Translations under genes and position numbers: made by a program
Source of the DNA: Panagrolaimus kolymaensis
Taxonomy: Eukaryota; Nematoda; Chromadorea; Rhabditida; Panagrolaimidae
Assembly: GCA_028622995.1 (NCBI GenBank)
Contig: JAJQJQ010000051.1
Location: 1 to 64,000 of the forward strand
Length of the DNA stretch: 64,000 nucleotides
Direction: 5' to 3'
In this document: piece by piece, positions 48,137 through 61,124 of the stretch
How the letters are laid out: each line of letters opens with the position of its first letter
Numbering within the stretch: the first letter of the stretch is position 1
The notes under the pieces: model-generated
Told to the model about the DNA's origin: nothing
Seen by the model: the letters and a program-made list of their open reading frames with translations, nothing else
Database searches by the model: none

Positions 48137-50579
48137 AGCCAAAGCTATAAATCAAATTTCTAGAAAGTTTTTTATTTTATTTTATGAAAGTTGTAAAACT
48201 TTCTTCGACCATATTTTTTATCCCACCACACAGCTTGGATTTAGAAAGCTCTTATTGACAACCTTCCACCTCTTCTCTCATCTCTTGTTTCTTCTGCTCT
48301 TACTTATTTTTAGCATCTGGATTAAAAAAACGAAGTTTTTTTATGGTAAAAATTTGATCATAAAATTTTTATATTATTTTCTTCATTTTCTTATTTTTGA
48401 CCTTTTTACTTTAAATTTTTTTTTGCTTTTTCTTTTGAACTAATTTCCAACGTTTTTTGTTTTGTAAATGAGAGGCAACAACGTAATGGGCGATTCATTG
48501 TTGAAAGGAATGAAACATTTTTTTCTTTCTTCATTTTCATCGAAATTGAAATAACACTGTTGCAATAACCTCAGCCTTTTATTTCCATTAGAAGCAGCCG
48601 TTATTTCCGGTGTCTTTTATTTTTTTTTGCCATTCTTTCTCCTTTTTTTTCTTCCTTGAAGCTATGATGTTACTGATTTACAAAATAAAGAAAAAAAGAA
48701 AAAATATTGTTTACTTATTTTTAAGTCGTCAACGGACGGCGTCGTTGTTTTTGTTCATTCATTCATTTATTGTTTTTATTTTTTTTCTCCAAAGATAAAA
48801 GCGTTCTTTTTTTCACTTTCTCTTGTCTTTGAAAAACGCAAAACTATGCCAAAAGAAAAAAGAGTGACAAAATTTCGTAGACTTTTTCATTTAAAAAAAA
48901 AAGAACGCTTCATTTTTTAACGAAGATAAAAAAATCTCAGATTTCGTTTATTTTTGTTTGGCTTTTCTATTTTTGGTTTTACAACATTCTTTCCTTCTTG
49001 GGTCTTAAATATATGTATGTCTCTTTTAAGTTAATCGAGATATTTTATTTTTAATCTTATAAAAGCAAACATAAAAAGATGTACTTAACTTTGCTTTGAA
49101 GTCAAATAGCTGCTGTATCCTTAAATTCGGATCTCAAAAGTAAAAAAAGTTTTTGTTTCAAAAGCTTTGTTAACCATTTTTTTAATTCGTGGTTCTTTTT
49201 TTTCATTTACTTTATAAATAATGCCAAAAATAACCTTTATTTTTTTGACTGTCACAACATTAAGCAAAATGTTTTTTTCGTTTGTTTTTTTTATTGAATA
49301 AGGATTTTCATACAAATAAATGCAATCGTCTTTCTTTTTCTTTTTTTGAGATGCAACAGTTATTTTTAATTTAATTTTTCCAACAAAAACGAAGGGCTTA
49401 TGTTTATTTATTTTTGTTAAAAACAAAAAATAGTATTTTCTTTAAAAAAGAAAAAGAAAATTTTCTAAGCAACCATTTTAGAAACACGCATTTATAGGTT
49501 TAAAAGAAATGAAAGTTTCCGATAAAAAATTGTTCATAAAAATTATGTTATTTGACAAAAAAAAAATTTTGCAGCTTAATATTTTCCAAAGCTTTATCTG
49601 AACTTCTTTTTTGCATCCATTAAGCCTCTTTTAAACTTGCAGCCACGTAAAAATAGAAAAAAAACATGTTTCCATGCCTATGTCATGTTTATCTTTTTTG
49701 GAAAAATATATATTAAAGGTGTTCATGGCTTTGGCATATCTCACATCCTTTCCTTCTCCGACGCGCTCCCTTTTTTTCTCGTTTCCAAGCAAGCAAATAA
49801 AAGCTTTGAACCAAATAAAAAACTAACTTTATTTCTTTTTTTACTTTATTTTTTTTGAAGTTTGATGTGTCAAATTCGCACACAATTTTTTTCGTTTTGT
49901 TTTTAACTTTTTTTTTCATTAACATAAAAATTGTTTAAAACCCATTGTTTTTTTTTTTCGACGTTATTGACTCAGCAGTTTTTTGAGTTCACTTTTTGTG
50001 TTTGCCAAAAGATTTTTTGGAAAGAGAAAAACTTTGCTTAGAAAATTAAACTTTGCGCAGTAGTATAAAAAAGAATTTTTAGACTTGATTGACGTAATTT
50101 TTTTATTTTGCTTTTTTGCAGCTAATATTATTTTTTTGTTTTAAATAAACTACACTTTATTTTAAGAAGCATTTTTTATTTTCTTAATAATTGCTTTCCT
50201 TATTTGAGCTTTTTTTTCTTGCTATTTATTTCCGCTATATACGTTTGTCTTCTTGTAAAATAAAATAATTATGATTCAAGTTTCACATTTTGCGAGAATT
50301 CTCATTTTCAGTCTGTTTTGTTGAATCATTTTCTTTATTTTTTAACAGTTTTTTCTTTATTTTTCCACTATTAAAAAGTTCCAAGAAAATTATTTTAATT
50401 TTCTAAAAAATTGCGACCTTTTAATTTGTATTTTAAAGTTTTTTTGGCTCCGAGTTTTTATATTTTAGAGCTCAAAAATTTTGAAATTATAAATTTTTTG
50501 TTCTTTTTTTTCATTGGTATCTCGGTTTTTCATTTTCTGTCAACTTCATTATACATATTTTTTTTTGCTTTTTCAAGTG
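48137..50579. other. AT-rich region, probable intron or intergenic
   Basis: Lies between two candidate DOCK 5' exons. T-rich tracts dominate the plus strand. No RNA gene or exon recognised. Confidence 0.5.
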
Positions 50580-51421
50580 ATGAGAAAGCCAAGAATAGGC
50601 TCTAACGCAAGTTCTTCTGGAGACAATATTGTTGTTGTTCCAAGTTATTGGAGACGTCAATCACAATCTTTAGATGATAGTCAACTACGAGAACGACAAA
50701 AACCCAAGAAACGTCGAGCTGCAGTGGTTACAAATCCCAAAGATCCAATAAATAGACTTTATTGGCAGTTTGAATTTGACTCGCTTGGTTTCTTTTTTGT
50801 TGTGTTTTCTCCAGTTGATAAAGAATCTATTGCTGCTCAAAAGTTAGGAAAGGATAAAAAGGATTTATTAAAGAAAATGAAACATTCTGAAACTTTTCCA
50901 ATTACGCGGGAACCCGCTAATTCCCCTACTGCAGCAGCATTATCTAATATTAATTTGAATAATTATGACCAACAACAACCTCGCCTACGATCAACTAGTC
51001 GGGGACCATCTCGAGGAGGAGCAAAGAGGCAACTTCAAACTCGATCATGGCATGAATCCGCTCAAACTCAAAGGCTTACATTTTCTTCACCATCAAATAG
51101 CCCCAAATTCAATGTCAAACTTAATCGATGCGCTTCAACAACCACTGAAAATGGAGGAGGAAATGAATCGCCTTCATCATCGATGTTTCGATTTTCACGT
51201 TTATCTAAAATGCAAAAATCTGCCACATCTGATCATATTTCTATGAATTCTTCTTTCACAAATGAAACAGAATCCATGTATAAATCATTGGGAAATATAG
51301 AGGAAGATAAAGTTTTTGATGGTTCAACCTCAAATTTATCTGTGGTTGGAAAGAAGTCACCGGCTTTTCAACGTCCACCTTCTGCGAGATTTTTGATTAT
51401 GCATTTGCTTAAATTAGATAG
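50580..51421 (+). CDS. candidate 5' coding exon of DOCK gene
   Basis: An 842-nt exon, 280 codons plus two bases, opened by a TTTTTCAAG acceptor 2 nt before the ATG (MRKPRIGSNASSS). The sequence is basic and Ser-rich, with YWRRQSQSLDDSQLRERQ and SRGPSRGGAKR, likely disordered and phosphorylatable. It ends at a GATAG/GTTTGT donor in phase 2, the same phase as the start of the exon at 52576, so it can replace the exon at 52160 as an alternative N-terminus. A 27-nt stretch (50788-50814) has intron-like ends, GTTTC and CTCCAG, and keeps frame if removed. A separate gene cannot be excluded. Confidence 0.6.
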
Positions 51422-52159
51422 GTTTGTTTTTCATAAAACTTTTTTTATTTATAATTTTTTCTTAAAATTTTTTCTTAAAAAGTTTCAATTAATTTTTTTT
51501 ATTTATTACAAAATGTCCTAAATATTTGCATAAAATATTCTAACTTTTAATTTATAGTTCAACCTTCTTTTATTTTAAATTTTTTTTAGTATTCAGTTTA
51601 TCGTTTTTTAAATATGAAAATCCCACATATTTTTTTTTGTTTCTTCCAAAAAGCACTTTACCATTATTCCATGGCACCATGAAACCAATGAAGCTCCTTT
51701 TCTTCTCATTTTTCTTACGCTCTTATCTTTCTTTCTTCCATTTATTTTTTTATTCTTTGTTTCAGAAAAAGAAAAGAAAATAACCCAGCTTTTTTTCTTT
51801 TGCTTTTTTAACAGAAAAAAATAAATCGGCAGCTATCTATTTGTCATTTTTCATATTCCCTTGAGCTTCGACACACAACAACAAAAAAAAAAGAAAAGCA
51901 AAAAAAGGCATCGTTTTTTTTGAGCTGCCTTTTTGGTATTTGGAAAAAAATCTTAAAAGAAAAAGTCTTCTTCTTCTTTTCTCTTTGATGGGTTTTAACT
52001 AAAACAAAAAAAACAGAAGAGAAGCGAGCGACAAAAAAGATGACAAAAAAATTTTGTTTATATTTTTTCTTTCAAATCTTATATTTTTAACGGATTTTTT
52101 AATCTATTTCTTTATTATTACCAAAATATTTCTTACTTGTGTCTTTGAGAAGAAAAAAA
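51422..52159. other. AT-rich intron or promoter region
   Basis: Sits between the two alternative 5' exons. It has long T and A runs and may contain a promoter for the short isoform. No motif recognised. Confidence 0.5.
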
Positions 52160-55100
52160 ATGTCGGATGAATTTCCATTAAATTTGAATCATTCTCGCTT
52201 TGCAAAACCGGCATTAAATTGGCCGCCATTATTGCCACCAAAAATAAGAAGGTCACCTAATAATATTATTAAAAGTAATAATGGTGAAATAATTGTTAAT
52301 GGACCACCCATATCAATAAAAACTTCAATAATTTCTCGCACATCTCAATCATCCAATTCAGCTTCAACCACTCCATCGGGAAGCATTCGAACTCCAACTA
52401 AGGATCCATTTGGGCTTTTAGGAAGCAAAAATTCTTCCAAAAATACATTTTCTCATGCAACTAAGAAAAAATTACCAATGTATGACTAACCTAAAAAAAC
52501 TACAAAATTAGATTAATATAAAAATAAATTTCGTTTAAAGACCCAACTTTTATTATAAAAATTAAAAATTTTCAGGTTTGCATCGCATGTTGGTAAAATA
52601 GGTGAAGCTGAAAGAAAGCGAAAACAAGCTTCTCATGCTGTCACACAAGCCAATCCATTGGTAAGCTTTTGAATATGCTTTTTTAGAATTTATAAATAAT
52701 TAAATAATTTATAGAGACGAGCTCCAATTGCAACTCCAATAGATTATGAAAAATTTTTAGCAGAAAAAAGTGCTCAATTAGAAAATGATTGTCATCGAGA
52801 TTTATTATTGTTTCCAAGAGATGATATTGGAGTAAGTCAGAAATGCTCTACTAAATCATAAAATTTTTATTCTTACACTGATTATTTTTTTTTAAAATTT
52901 TTTTGGTGTTTTTTATAACTTTTTTTTCATTCTTCATTCTTGAATAAAGCAAAACATTTTTACATTTTTAGGAAGCTGATATAATTCCAGAAGAGCGAAC
53001 GACGATTCCATCTGTAAATAAAATACATTTGGAATTAGCTCAATGGTTATTTACTCGAGAAGCATTACAATTATATTCAGAGCCATTTAGAATTATAACA
53101 TTTAATTATGTTGAATATTCGGGTGATTTTAAAAAGTATACTTTTCATTATTTTAAGATGGCTTTATAAATTAAAAAAAAATGTTGTTTTACAGAATTGA
53201 TTGTCCAGCTTTGGGTTCATTAAAATTTGAAGCCGATGTATTGGCTGAAGAAAAAGCTTCGTTGTTTGGTAATGAAAAACCTAATGAAATTGTTAAAGAA
53301 GGTTTTGTAACTGTGCTTCCGACAGATTCAAGTTTATTTGATAATTTTCGAGTAAGTATTATTAATCAAAAAATCCATGTCTTTTACAAAAAAAATTCCT
53401 TTCGAGACCTTTTATTAATCTTCATAAATTTTTTTACTTTTTTTCTACTCTCTAAATTCAAAATCAATTTTAGAGCGATAAACGTCGATATTGCATAATT
53501 CGACGAGATGAAAATGGTGGAGTTTTTGTTGAACTTTTTAAACAACCCAATATTCAATCCACTCAACCTCCAATCGAAATTCGAAAAACTATGGGAGCTA
53601 CAAATAAAAAAGGAAAAGCTATAGTTCAATTATTTAGTGGCTCCGAAGCAAACTATGCCGCCACCGCGCAAGAAAAACCCATTTTGGTTTTATCCCCTGA
53701 AAATGAATCAGAATCAACTTTTTGGGTATTAGAAATTGATAGAGCTTTAGCAGCAAATTCGAGGGACGACGTTCAATCAATTGGTGATTTACGAGATGCT
53801 AATTCTGTGGCTAATCGAAACGCAGCAGATACTGAAAGCATAGGAAGTGACGGCAGTGGAGGAAGTGGTAAATTTTCAGAGATAAAAAAAGGTTTTGTAA
53901 AATTATGCAAATTATTTTTTAGCTCTCGATGCAAATGGCTATCATCTGTGGAGAGGAAAAAATGCTGTTGGACGAGCATTGCAACCTCCAGTAATAGAGA
54001 GAAGAAATTTATTTGCACTTTATTCCGATCTCGAACCTTTGCCTCCTCCCAAAACACAGCCCTGCTCTTTGTTAACCAAAGTCACAGCATCATCCATTTC
54101 TCGAACTCTCATGGATTCAGCGAGAGAACCAGCATCACCAAGTGCAGAAACTTCTTCCATAAAAATTCAACTTGAATTTCAAGCTTTGAATTGCAAAGTC
54201 ACATTTTCTTCTGCTCAAATCGAACAAATTGAACCATTTTTTATTAGAATATTTATTTTTGATGCAGCAAATTGCATTCGATTAACGGAAGAATTTCATG
54301 CAACATTAGTTCCAAAAAGTTTGGAAAAATATTTTCGTGAAGGAATTTCCACTAAAAATACGCCGTTGGCAAGTCCAACATCACCAAATAATCCAAGTTT
54401 AATAAATAATATTCCATATTCAATTTTAATGAATTCTGAAGCTAATACAGCTTTATGTTCTTTATCTGCTGCTTCCACTCAAGATATTTATGTTGTGGCT
54501 AGAATTGAAAGGCTGCTTTCTGATTCTTCATCAGATATTTATGGCAAAGCTCAAATCGATACCAAAATAGCTTTGAAACTTCAAAAAACGTCGATAATTT
54601 CTTGTCAAAAACTTGTTAAATATCGAACTCTATTTGGATGGAGTGCTTGCCCATTATTTAAACGCGCTGGTTTTCCCGCGCCTGATGGAGGATGGCAAAT
54701 TTTTAAATCGGATGGCAAACTCACTGATAGCGACATTCAAAAACATTTAATCGAATCAGCAAAGTAAAATTAAAGTTTCTTCTTTCTTTATTTAAAAAAC
54801 TTTTTTAGATCAGAAAAAATAGGTAAACTTTCACCATATCCAAATTCAAGCATAAAAATTAGCATAAAAAGTTTGCCATCATTTTCAAATATTCCATATC
54901 GAATTTCTTCTGGACTTTTGCCTTTGAAACCTTGGAATAATATTCCTCCTTCCGAAGTTTTATCAGATCCACCAAAACCCGTTTTTGAACTTCAAACCTT
55001 TGGAGATGTGGTGACAACTCCATATAATGAATTAATAAATTTGTTATATGTTTATCCAATAACTTTATCATACGGAGGGCAAAAAGCTTTTAATAGAGCT

Positions 55101-58100
55101 CGAAATATTTCGTGCTCAGTGAGATTTGTGAGTTCACCCAAACGTGAAGGATCAAATGCAAAAGTAAGTTTTTTCTTTTAAGATTTTCATCGGCCGCTTT
55201 TAACCCAAATTTTTTTAGGCCATTATTGATCGCTCAAATCTATGTGGCCCATATTTATCTTCAGCCAATACAGCCGTACAATACCATGAACAAAATCCAG
55301 CATTTAATGATGAATTTAAGATTCAACTTCCCGTGGTTGTGGATTCTCAAGATCATTTATTATTTTCTTTCACCCACGTGAGTGTTGCAAATGCATTATC
55401 ACCAAAGTCAGAAAAAGAAACCTTTGAAACTCCTGTGGGTTTTGCATGGCTTCCATTAACAAGAAATGAACACTTTTTAATTATGAATGAAGATGTTCAA
55501 GAATATGATTTACCCGTGGCTTCCACCCTTTCTGCGGGATATATTCATTATCAATGTATGGGAGCTGGAAAAGGTGTAAGTAAATTTATATCTAATATAA
55601 AAGGGGGAGCTCAAACTATAAAAAATTTTTAAATTAGATGATTCACTCAACGCGAAAAATATTTTTTCTTTATTTTTAGTAAAAAATTTCTTGGACGATT
55701 TTATATTTTTTTATTTTTTGAGCGCCTAATTTTAGAGCATTTTTTAATAAATAATTACACTTTCTTTAGCATAAAGGCCCTGAAATAAAATGGCTTGATA
55801 ATGGTCGACCATTATTTCGAGTTCGATTGCGACTTGTTTCATCAGTTTTTACAACCGAAGATAATTTACAAGCTTTTTTTCAAGCTTGTCAAAAATTATA
55901 TGATTTTTATGTAGCTTCTTCTAACCATGCTGCTGATATTTCAACTCCCAAAGAAACCACACCTCCAGCAAGATCATGTTCACCCGATGCTTTAACAGAA
56001 AATAATTCATCTAATATTGCAACGGAAGAAAAATTATTTGAAAAAATTGCAATTAAAGCTGGAGCTCTTTATGATGTGGATATAAATCGATTGATACCTC
56101 ATTTCCACATAGTTCTGCGACGATTATTTGCTCTTCTTCCAACTTGCAAATCCAATGAAGTTGCATTGAAACTTCTTTCGGTCACCATTGGAATTGTGGA
56201 TTCCGCTTATGCGAGCGGATATAATTATGTTTTGAAAAATTTTGTTAGATTCCACTTTTCTTCTTCTTCCTCCGAAGATGGCGAAGAAACAACTCATGGA
56301 GCCGTATGCAAATATTTAATTAAATTACTCGATGACATGAGAGGCGAGCAACGAGCTCTCGCAAGAATATTTCGACAACTTTGGTTCTTTTTGGATATCG
56401 TAATAAAATCCATGGCACAATGGTTAATAAAAACAAAGAAATTTAAAATTCCTCGAAAAGATCGATTTCCAGCGGATATTTTATTTCGAATTGATGGATT
56501 AGTTGATACTTTGATAAACCTTATTTGTAAAAATCATTGCATGACTGAAGCTGTAAATGCTAATAGCGCATTGGCGTACTTTTTGAGAGTAAGTTTATAT
56601 TCAAATGAATTCCATAATTTTTTTAAACCTTTTAAAAAAAAATTCTGGTAAAAAACACGAACTTTTTTTGAAAAAAAAATGAAAATTCTCTGAAAGCAAA
56701 ATTTTTAAATTTAAAAAAATTTAGACAGACTTTGATTTTAATAATAAAATCGAATTAATTTTTTAGTGTTGTTTGAGCCTTGTGGATCGCCACGCCATTT
56801 TTAATCGAATCCATCACATTGTGGAGACTTATGATCGATATGGCGTAGAAGATTCATCCACTTCAAGACAAGCTCATATTTTAAGAAACTTTAAATTTGA
56901 TATCCTTCAAATTCTTGCGGGTCATGAACATTGGATTCCATTATCTCTTCCACTTTTAACAGATCGATATAATTCCATTTTACGGGGTGGACCTACTGGA
57001 GTTTATAATGAAATACAAAATAATTCTGGATTTATTTCAAGATTTTTTGCTCTTTTTTCATCTTCTTCCTCTTCTCCCTCTCCAAATGTTGTTACTTCTT
57101 CATCATCATTTTCTTCAGATCAGCATTCACATGATTTAGAAAGAATAGAAAATTATTCCGAACATTTTTGGATGTCAGAAAATTATTGTTCAATTCATTT
57201 TTTAACGGGGTTATTAATTCAAGAATTAATGGCTTCATTAAGAGAGCCTCGAGATTATCGACCGCTGGTTATTGGTCTCGTAAGGAATTTATTAGCCAAG
57301 CATTCAGCAGATTATCGATACACAGATAAAATAGCTCAAGGCAGAATAGCACTTTTATATTTACCATTGCTTCAATTTGCAATAGATAATATTAAAGAAA
57401 TTGATGCCACAGCAAAAGCCACAACAGAAATCCCAGAAGTTGCAGCAACTATGTCTCTTGGAGTTACATGGATTGCATTAGCTTCATATAATATTGCAGC
57501 AAATAATAAATCTTCTCGACAACATTCATCCGATGCCGCAAACTCAAATAATGAAATTTCACCGAACAACAAAAATCCAAATGAAAAATTAAACACAAAT
57601 ACGCAATTGGCAGAAAAATTAAGTAAATGTGAAACTCGAGATATTTTATTAACGGTGCTTTTTATTCTTGCAAAAATTCCAAAGAAAATGTTATCCAATG
57701 TTTGGAGAATTCAAGAATCAAATGGAAATTCAAATGGTTTAGTTGATTTTTTGCATTTGCTCGAATTATCTTTACAAATGTTTGCATATCCTGGTAGAGC
57801 ATATTTACTCAAACACCAATCTAAAAAGTAAGCACAAAACTAACTTTCGAATTTTATCAAACATAAAAACGATTTTCTGTATTTTAGTACCGAGACCAAA
57901 AATTTTTTATAATCTGAATTAGTCTTCGACCATTATTTTTATGTTTTTTAGACGCCATTTACAAGCAAAAGCAGCGGCGACAGTAAATTTTCAATTTGCT
58001 GAAAAAGCTCGAACTCCATCAATTTATGGTGGAAGTGATATTATACCAACAGCTACAACTCGATCCGGAACATTAGATTCTCAAACTTCCACTACTACTG

Positions 58101-59649
58101 CCGCAACTACTGAACCTCCATCGTCAGCTACTTTGACGATGGATGGCTTTGAGGAACTTGAAATTTCATCGACGCCTTTAGCATTTTTTAAAGAATGCAG
58201 TTTAACTCAAGAAGTTGGAATCACTGTTCTTGATATCGCTCAAACGGTTTCCAATGAACTTGCAATTCGATGCAATAATTTAACTTCAGAATCCACTGAT
58301 ATTTCATTCAATAAATTATTGCTTCTTTATATTCGTCTCATTGATGAATCATGGCCGGAAACCGTTCGACTTAATTCTTTAGCGCTGCTTTCAATTTTTA
58401 TTAGCCATTTTACATCAAGATTTTTTTATGCTGGTCCTATGGAACCATTATCTGTTACGATTGAAGCTATGTTGCTTCAATTAAATAGTCGATATCCTAA
58501 AATCCAGCAAGCCAGTGCCGCATTGCTTCAAGCAATTTTACGGAAAGGTTATGAAGTATTATTGGAGCAAAGAGGTAATAAACAATTTATTTATTTGACA
58601 TTTTCAAAAAATGTTATCATTTTTTTATTTATGGGTTTTTATTTGTTGCCTAACACGAATGTTTACATGTTTACAAAAAAACGCATTCATTTTTTTCCCG
58701 AGTATTTTTTTCTTTTTTACAAAAAAAAGCAAAGCTATTATTTGAATTTTCATTCATTTTTTTAAAATATTTTTCTAAACCACGCACTTTATTTTTGCGG
58801 TATCTCTTACGTAGATTAATTTAAAAATAGCTAAAAATTCTTGGAAGCACGAATATTTTAAGTTCAAAATAAAACATTAAAAAACAAACAAACAAAAAAT
58901 GCACTTTTCTTTCCTGAGTTTTTTTGGAAGATAGCCAAAACTTTTAACAAAAAAAAACTTTTAATATTTGATTCAGCTCTTTCCCTTAATAAAGTTTCTA
59001 AACATTTCTTTTTTTAGCCAAAGAAGCTGCAATCGAAAGTGTCACAATATCTTCCAAAAATAAATCAATATCCTCAAATAATAAAATTCCATTAAAATTT
59101 CAAAAAGGCATAGAAATTCTTGGACGACCTGGAGCTCAAACGAGTGTGGCTTTGGCTCGATTACTTGGTCAACGAGTTCCATTAGCAAGCAGTCCATATT
59201 TTGATCGAGGTTTATCTGCTTTGGAAGCGTTAATAGTTTCACAATCAAATGAAAAGAAACTTTCACCTTTTGAATCAGCAGTGATGGAATTAATTTCTCA
59301 ATTACGTGGAGTCCTAAGTGCCACAGGGGCTTTATCCGAAGCTGCTGATAATCCAATAAGATTAGCTGAATTACATATTCAATTAGCGGATAGTTATCGA
59401 GGTTCTGCAAGGCTTCGATGTACATGGTTTGACACTTTGGCTGAAACCCATACAGCTGAAAGATGGTATTCCGAAGCAGCAGTGTGCCAAACTCATTCCA
59501 TTGCAATTATTGCTAAAGAATTGGCCCAACGAAATATGATTACCGCAGATTGGACATTATTGGATGTAATAAATGATAGAATTGCAGTTGAAGAGAATGT
59601 TGGAGCTGCAATTGAATTGGATACCACTCAACAAGCTGGATTTACTTTG
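52160..59649 (+). CDS. DOCK-D (zizimin, DOCK9/10/11-like) Rho-family exchange factor, partial
   Basis: Large scaffold and guanine-nucleotide exchange factor for Cdc42/Rac-type GTPases. Thirteen exons (52160-52479, 52576-52660, 52715-52831, 52972-53135, 53195-53351, 53474-53867, 53923-54763, 54809-55163, 55219-55575, 55770-56588, 56767-57827, 57952-58574, 59018-59649) join in frame to 1975 residues. Residues about 133-230 match the DOCK N-terminal region (DYEKFLAEKSAQLENDC, NYVEYSGDF). A PH domain follows (about 265-390; KRRYCIIRR, final-helix FWVLEIDRAL) and marks the zizimin group. The C2-like DHR1 (about 780-925) has INLLYVYPITLSYGGQKAF and ETPVGFAWLPL. Helical ARM-type repeats follow. The last exon begins DHR2 (NPIRLAELHIQLADSYR, about 1877). 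About 400 catalytic residues are missing and should lie beyond 64000. Confidence 0.9.
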
Positions 59650-60572
59650 GTTAGTTTAATATTTTATTTTTTACTGCCATTTGAATATCTCAGCTTTAAT
59701 CCTTTTTAACTTCTCCAGTCTCACTACAAAAACTTTATCGATATCAAAAGTTCTAAATTTTTTAAATTTTAATTCTTTGTTTTTGTTAGTCTTCCTTTTT
59801 GTAGTTATTAAACACCCGCTTCCAAAAAGAAATCATACTTAAACTTTTCTTTGAAACCCTCTAATTGCAAATTTAATTTTTACTAATCTTTTAATTACCG
59901 TTTAAAAATTAAAATTTTATCATTCACACGCTTCATTAATTTTTTTTTATTAAACACCTTGAAAATGATTTCCTCTTCTTTTATTTTTCTTCTATGCCCC
60001 ACTTAGTATGCTTTATTCATTTGTGGTGGGAGACACCCATAAAAAAACATGAGTAATATAAATAACACTTAATTTTTTTTGGAAAAAGAAAAAACATTTT
60101 TGTTTCTGATATTAAAAAGATTTAAAGATTTAAAGATTTTAAATATAAATTTTAGTTGGGTGATAGCTATTTTTTGTGCTTTGTTTTTTTGTTGTTGAAT
60201 CATCGATAGTAATTTTTCTTAAAAATCCTAAATAATTTTTATTAATAATTATTTTTTGGTACACAAGAGATCAAAAAGGCAAGATATAAAACAAAACAAA
60301 AAATACAAGTAGATTATGACACGTAAAAATTAGAGTTAAAAAAATCTTATAACCCTTTTTAAAAATTCGACCAAGCAGGATAAGACACAACAACAAAAGC
60401 AAAAAACAAAATAACAAAAGCAAATAGTTTATGTATACAAAAATATCGGATAAGGCACAACCAAAAAATAAAGTAGTAGATGTTTTTCAGCTTTTTACTT
60501 TATAAGAATAAAGAATCAAAAATAAAAGATCAAACAAAAAATAATTTTGTATGTATTTACAATATAAATTAT
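59650..60572. other. start of final DOCK intron in window
   Basis: Follows a GTTAGT donor. AT-rich, with no exon that could encode the rest of DHR2. Confidence 0.55.
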
Positions 60573-61079
60573 TTAAGCGATGATGGGAGATGGATTTTGG
60601 TCTCGAATGGTTTTAGACATTTTTCTTTTAAGTATTGCAATTTGTGGGGTTAATGCCATTTCAATCTTTTGTTTTGCATATTTAGATAATTCAAGTGACG
60701 AATTCATTTTCGCATTTGAACTTTCTTGATTTTCATTATTTGAATTTACTGCAACCTTTACTGTAGCTTTTTCATCAACGATTCCAATTCCAGGAATTTT
60801 AGGTCGTTCACTCGTAATTAAATCTGGAGCATGTTTAACAATATAATTATGCAAATTTTGTAATAATTTTGCTTTATCTTCAGCATTTAAAGAATCCATA
60901 TCTTTAAGACTTCCAGAAAATTCGATTGGTTTAGGATTGGAATTTAATATTTGTTTATGGCGGGTTTGTAAGGCATAAAGTTGTCGACGATGTCGATGCT
61001 TATTAGGAGCGCAATAACATGGTGGAATAATTAAAATAAATATTGTTATCATAGAAATAGGAAAAATTGATGAAGACAT
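60573..61079 (-). CDS. small secreted protein, opposite strand to DOCK
   Basis: Reading from MSSSIFPISMITIF gives 168 residues; an upstream in-frame ATG at 61124 would add 15. The chosen start puts the hydrophobic signal peptide at the N-terminus, ending near CYCA. A basic stretch follows (NKHRHRRQ). The rest is hydrophilic and helix-prone (AEDKAKLLQNLHNYIVKHAP) without further cysteines. No domain is recognised. If the DOCK gene continues beyond the window, this gene lies inside its intron in antisense orientation. It may be a nematode-restricted secreted protein or peptide precursor. Confidence 0.65.
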   Translation of the reverse strand: MSSSIFPISMITIFILIIPPCYCAPNKHRHRRQLYALQTRHKQILNSNPKPIEFSGSLKDMDSLNAEDKAKLLQNLHNYIVKHAPDLITSERPKIPGIGIVDEKATVKVAVNSNNENQESSNAKMNSSLELSKYAKQKIEMALTPQIAILKRKMSKTIRDQNPSPIIA

Positions 61080-61124
61080 AATATTTTTCGTATTTCTTTC
61101 TCCAAGGATGTTTTTTGAAATCAT

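Noticed and set aside
47874..48155. Open frames rich in Arg, Ile, Ser and Phe on both strands
   Set aside because: Artefacts of the TTCGAA-repeat interior of the MITE, which is open in several frames.
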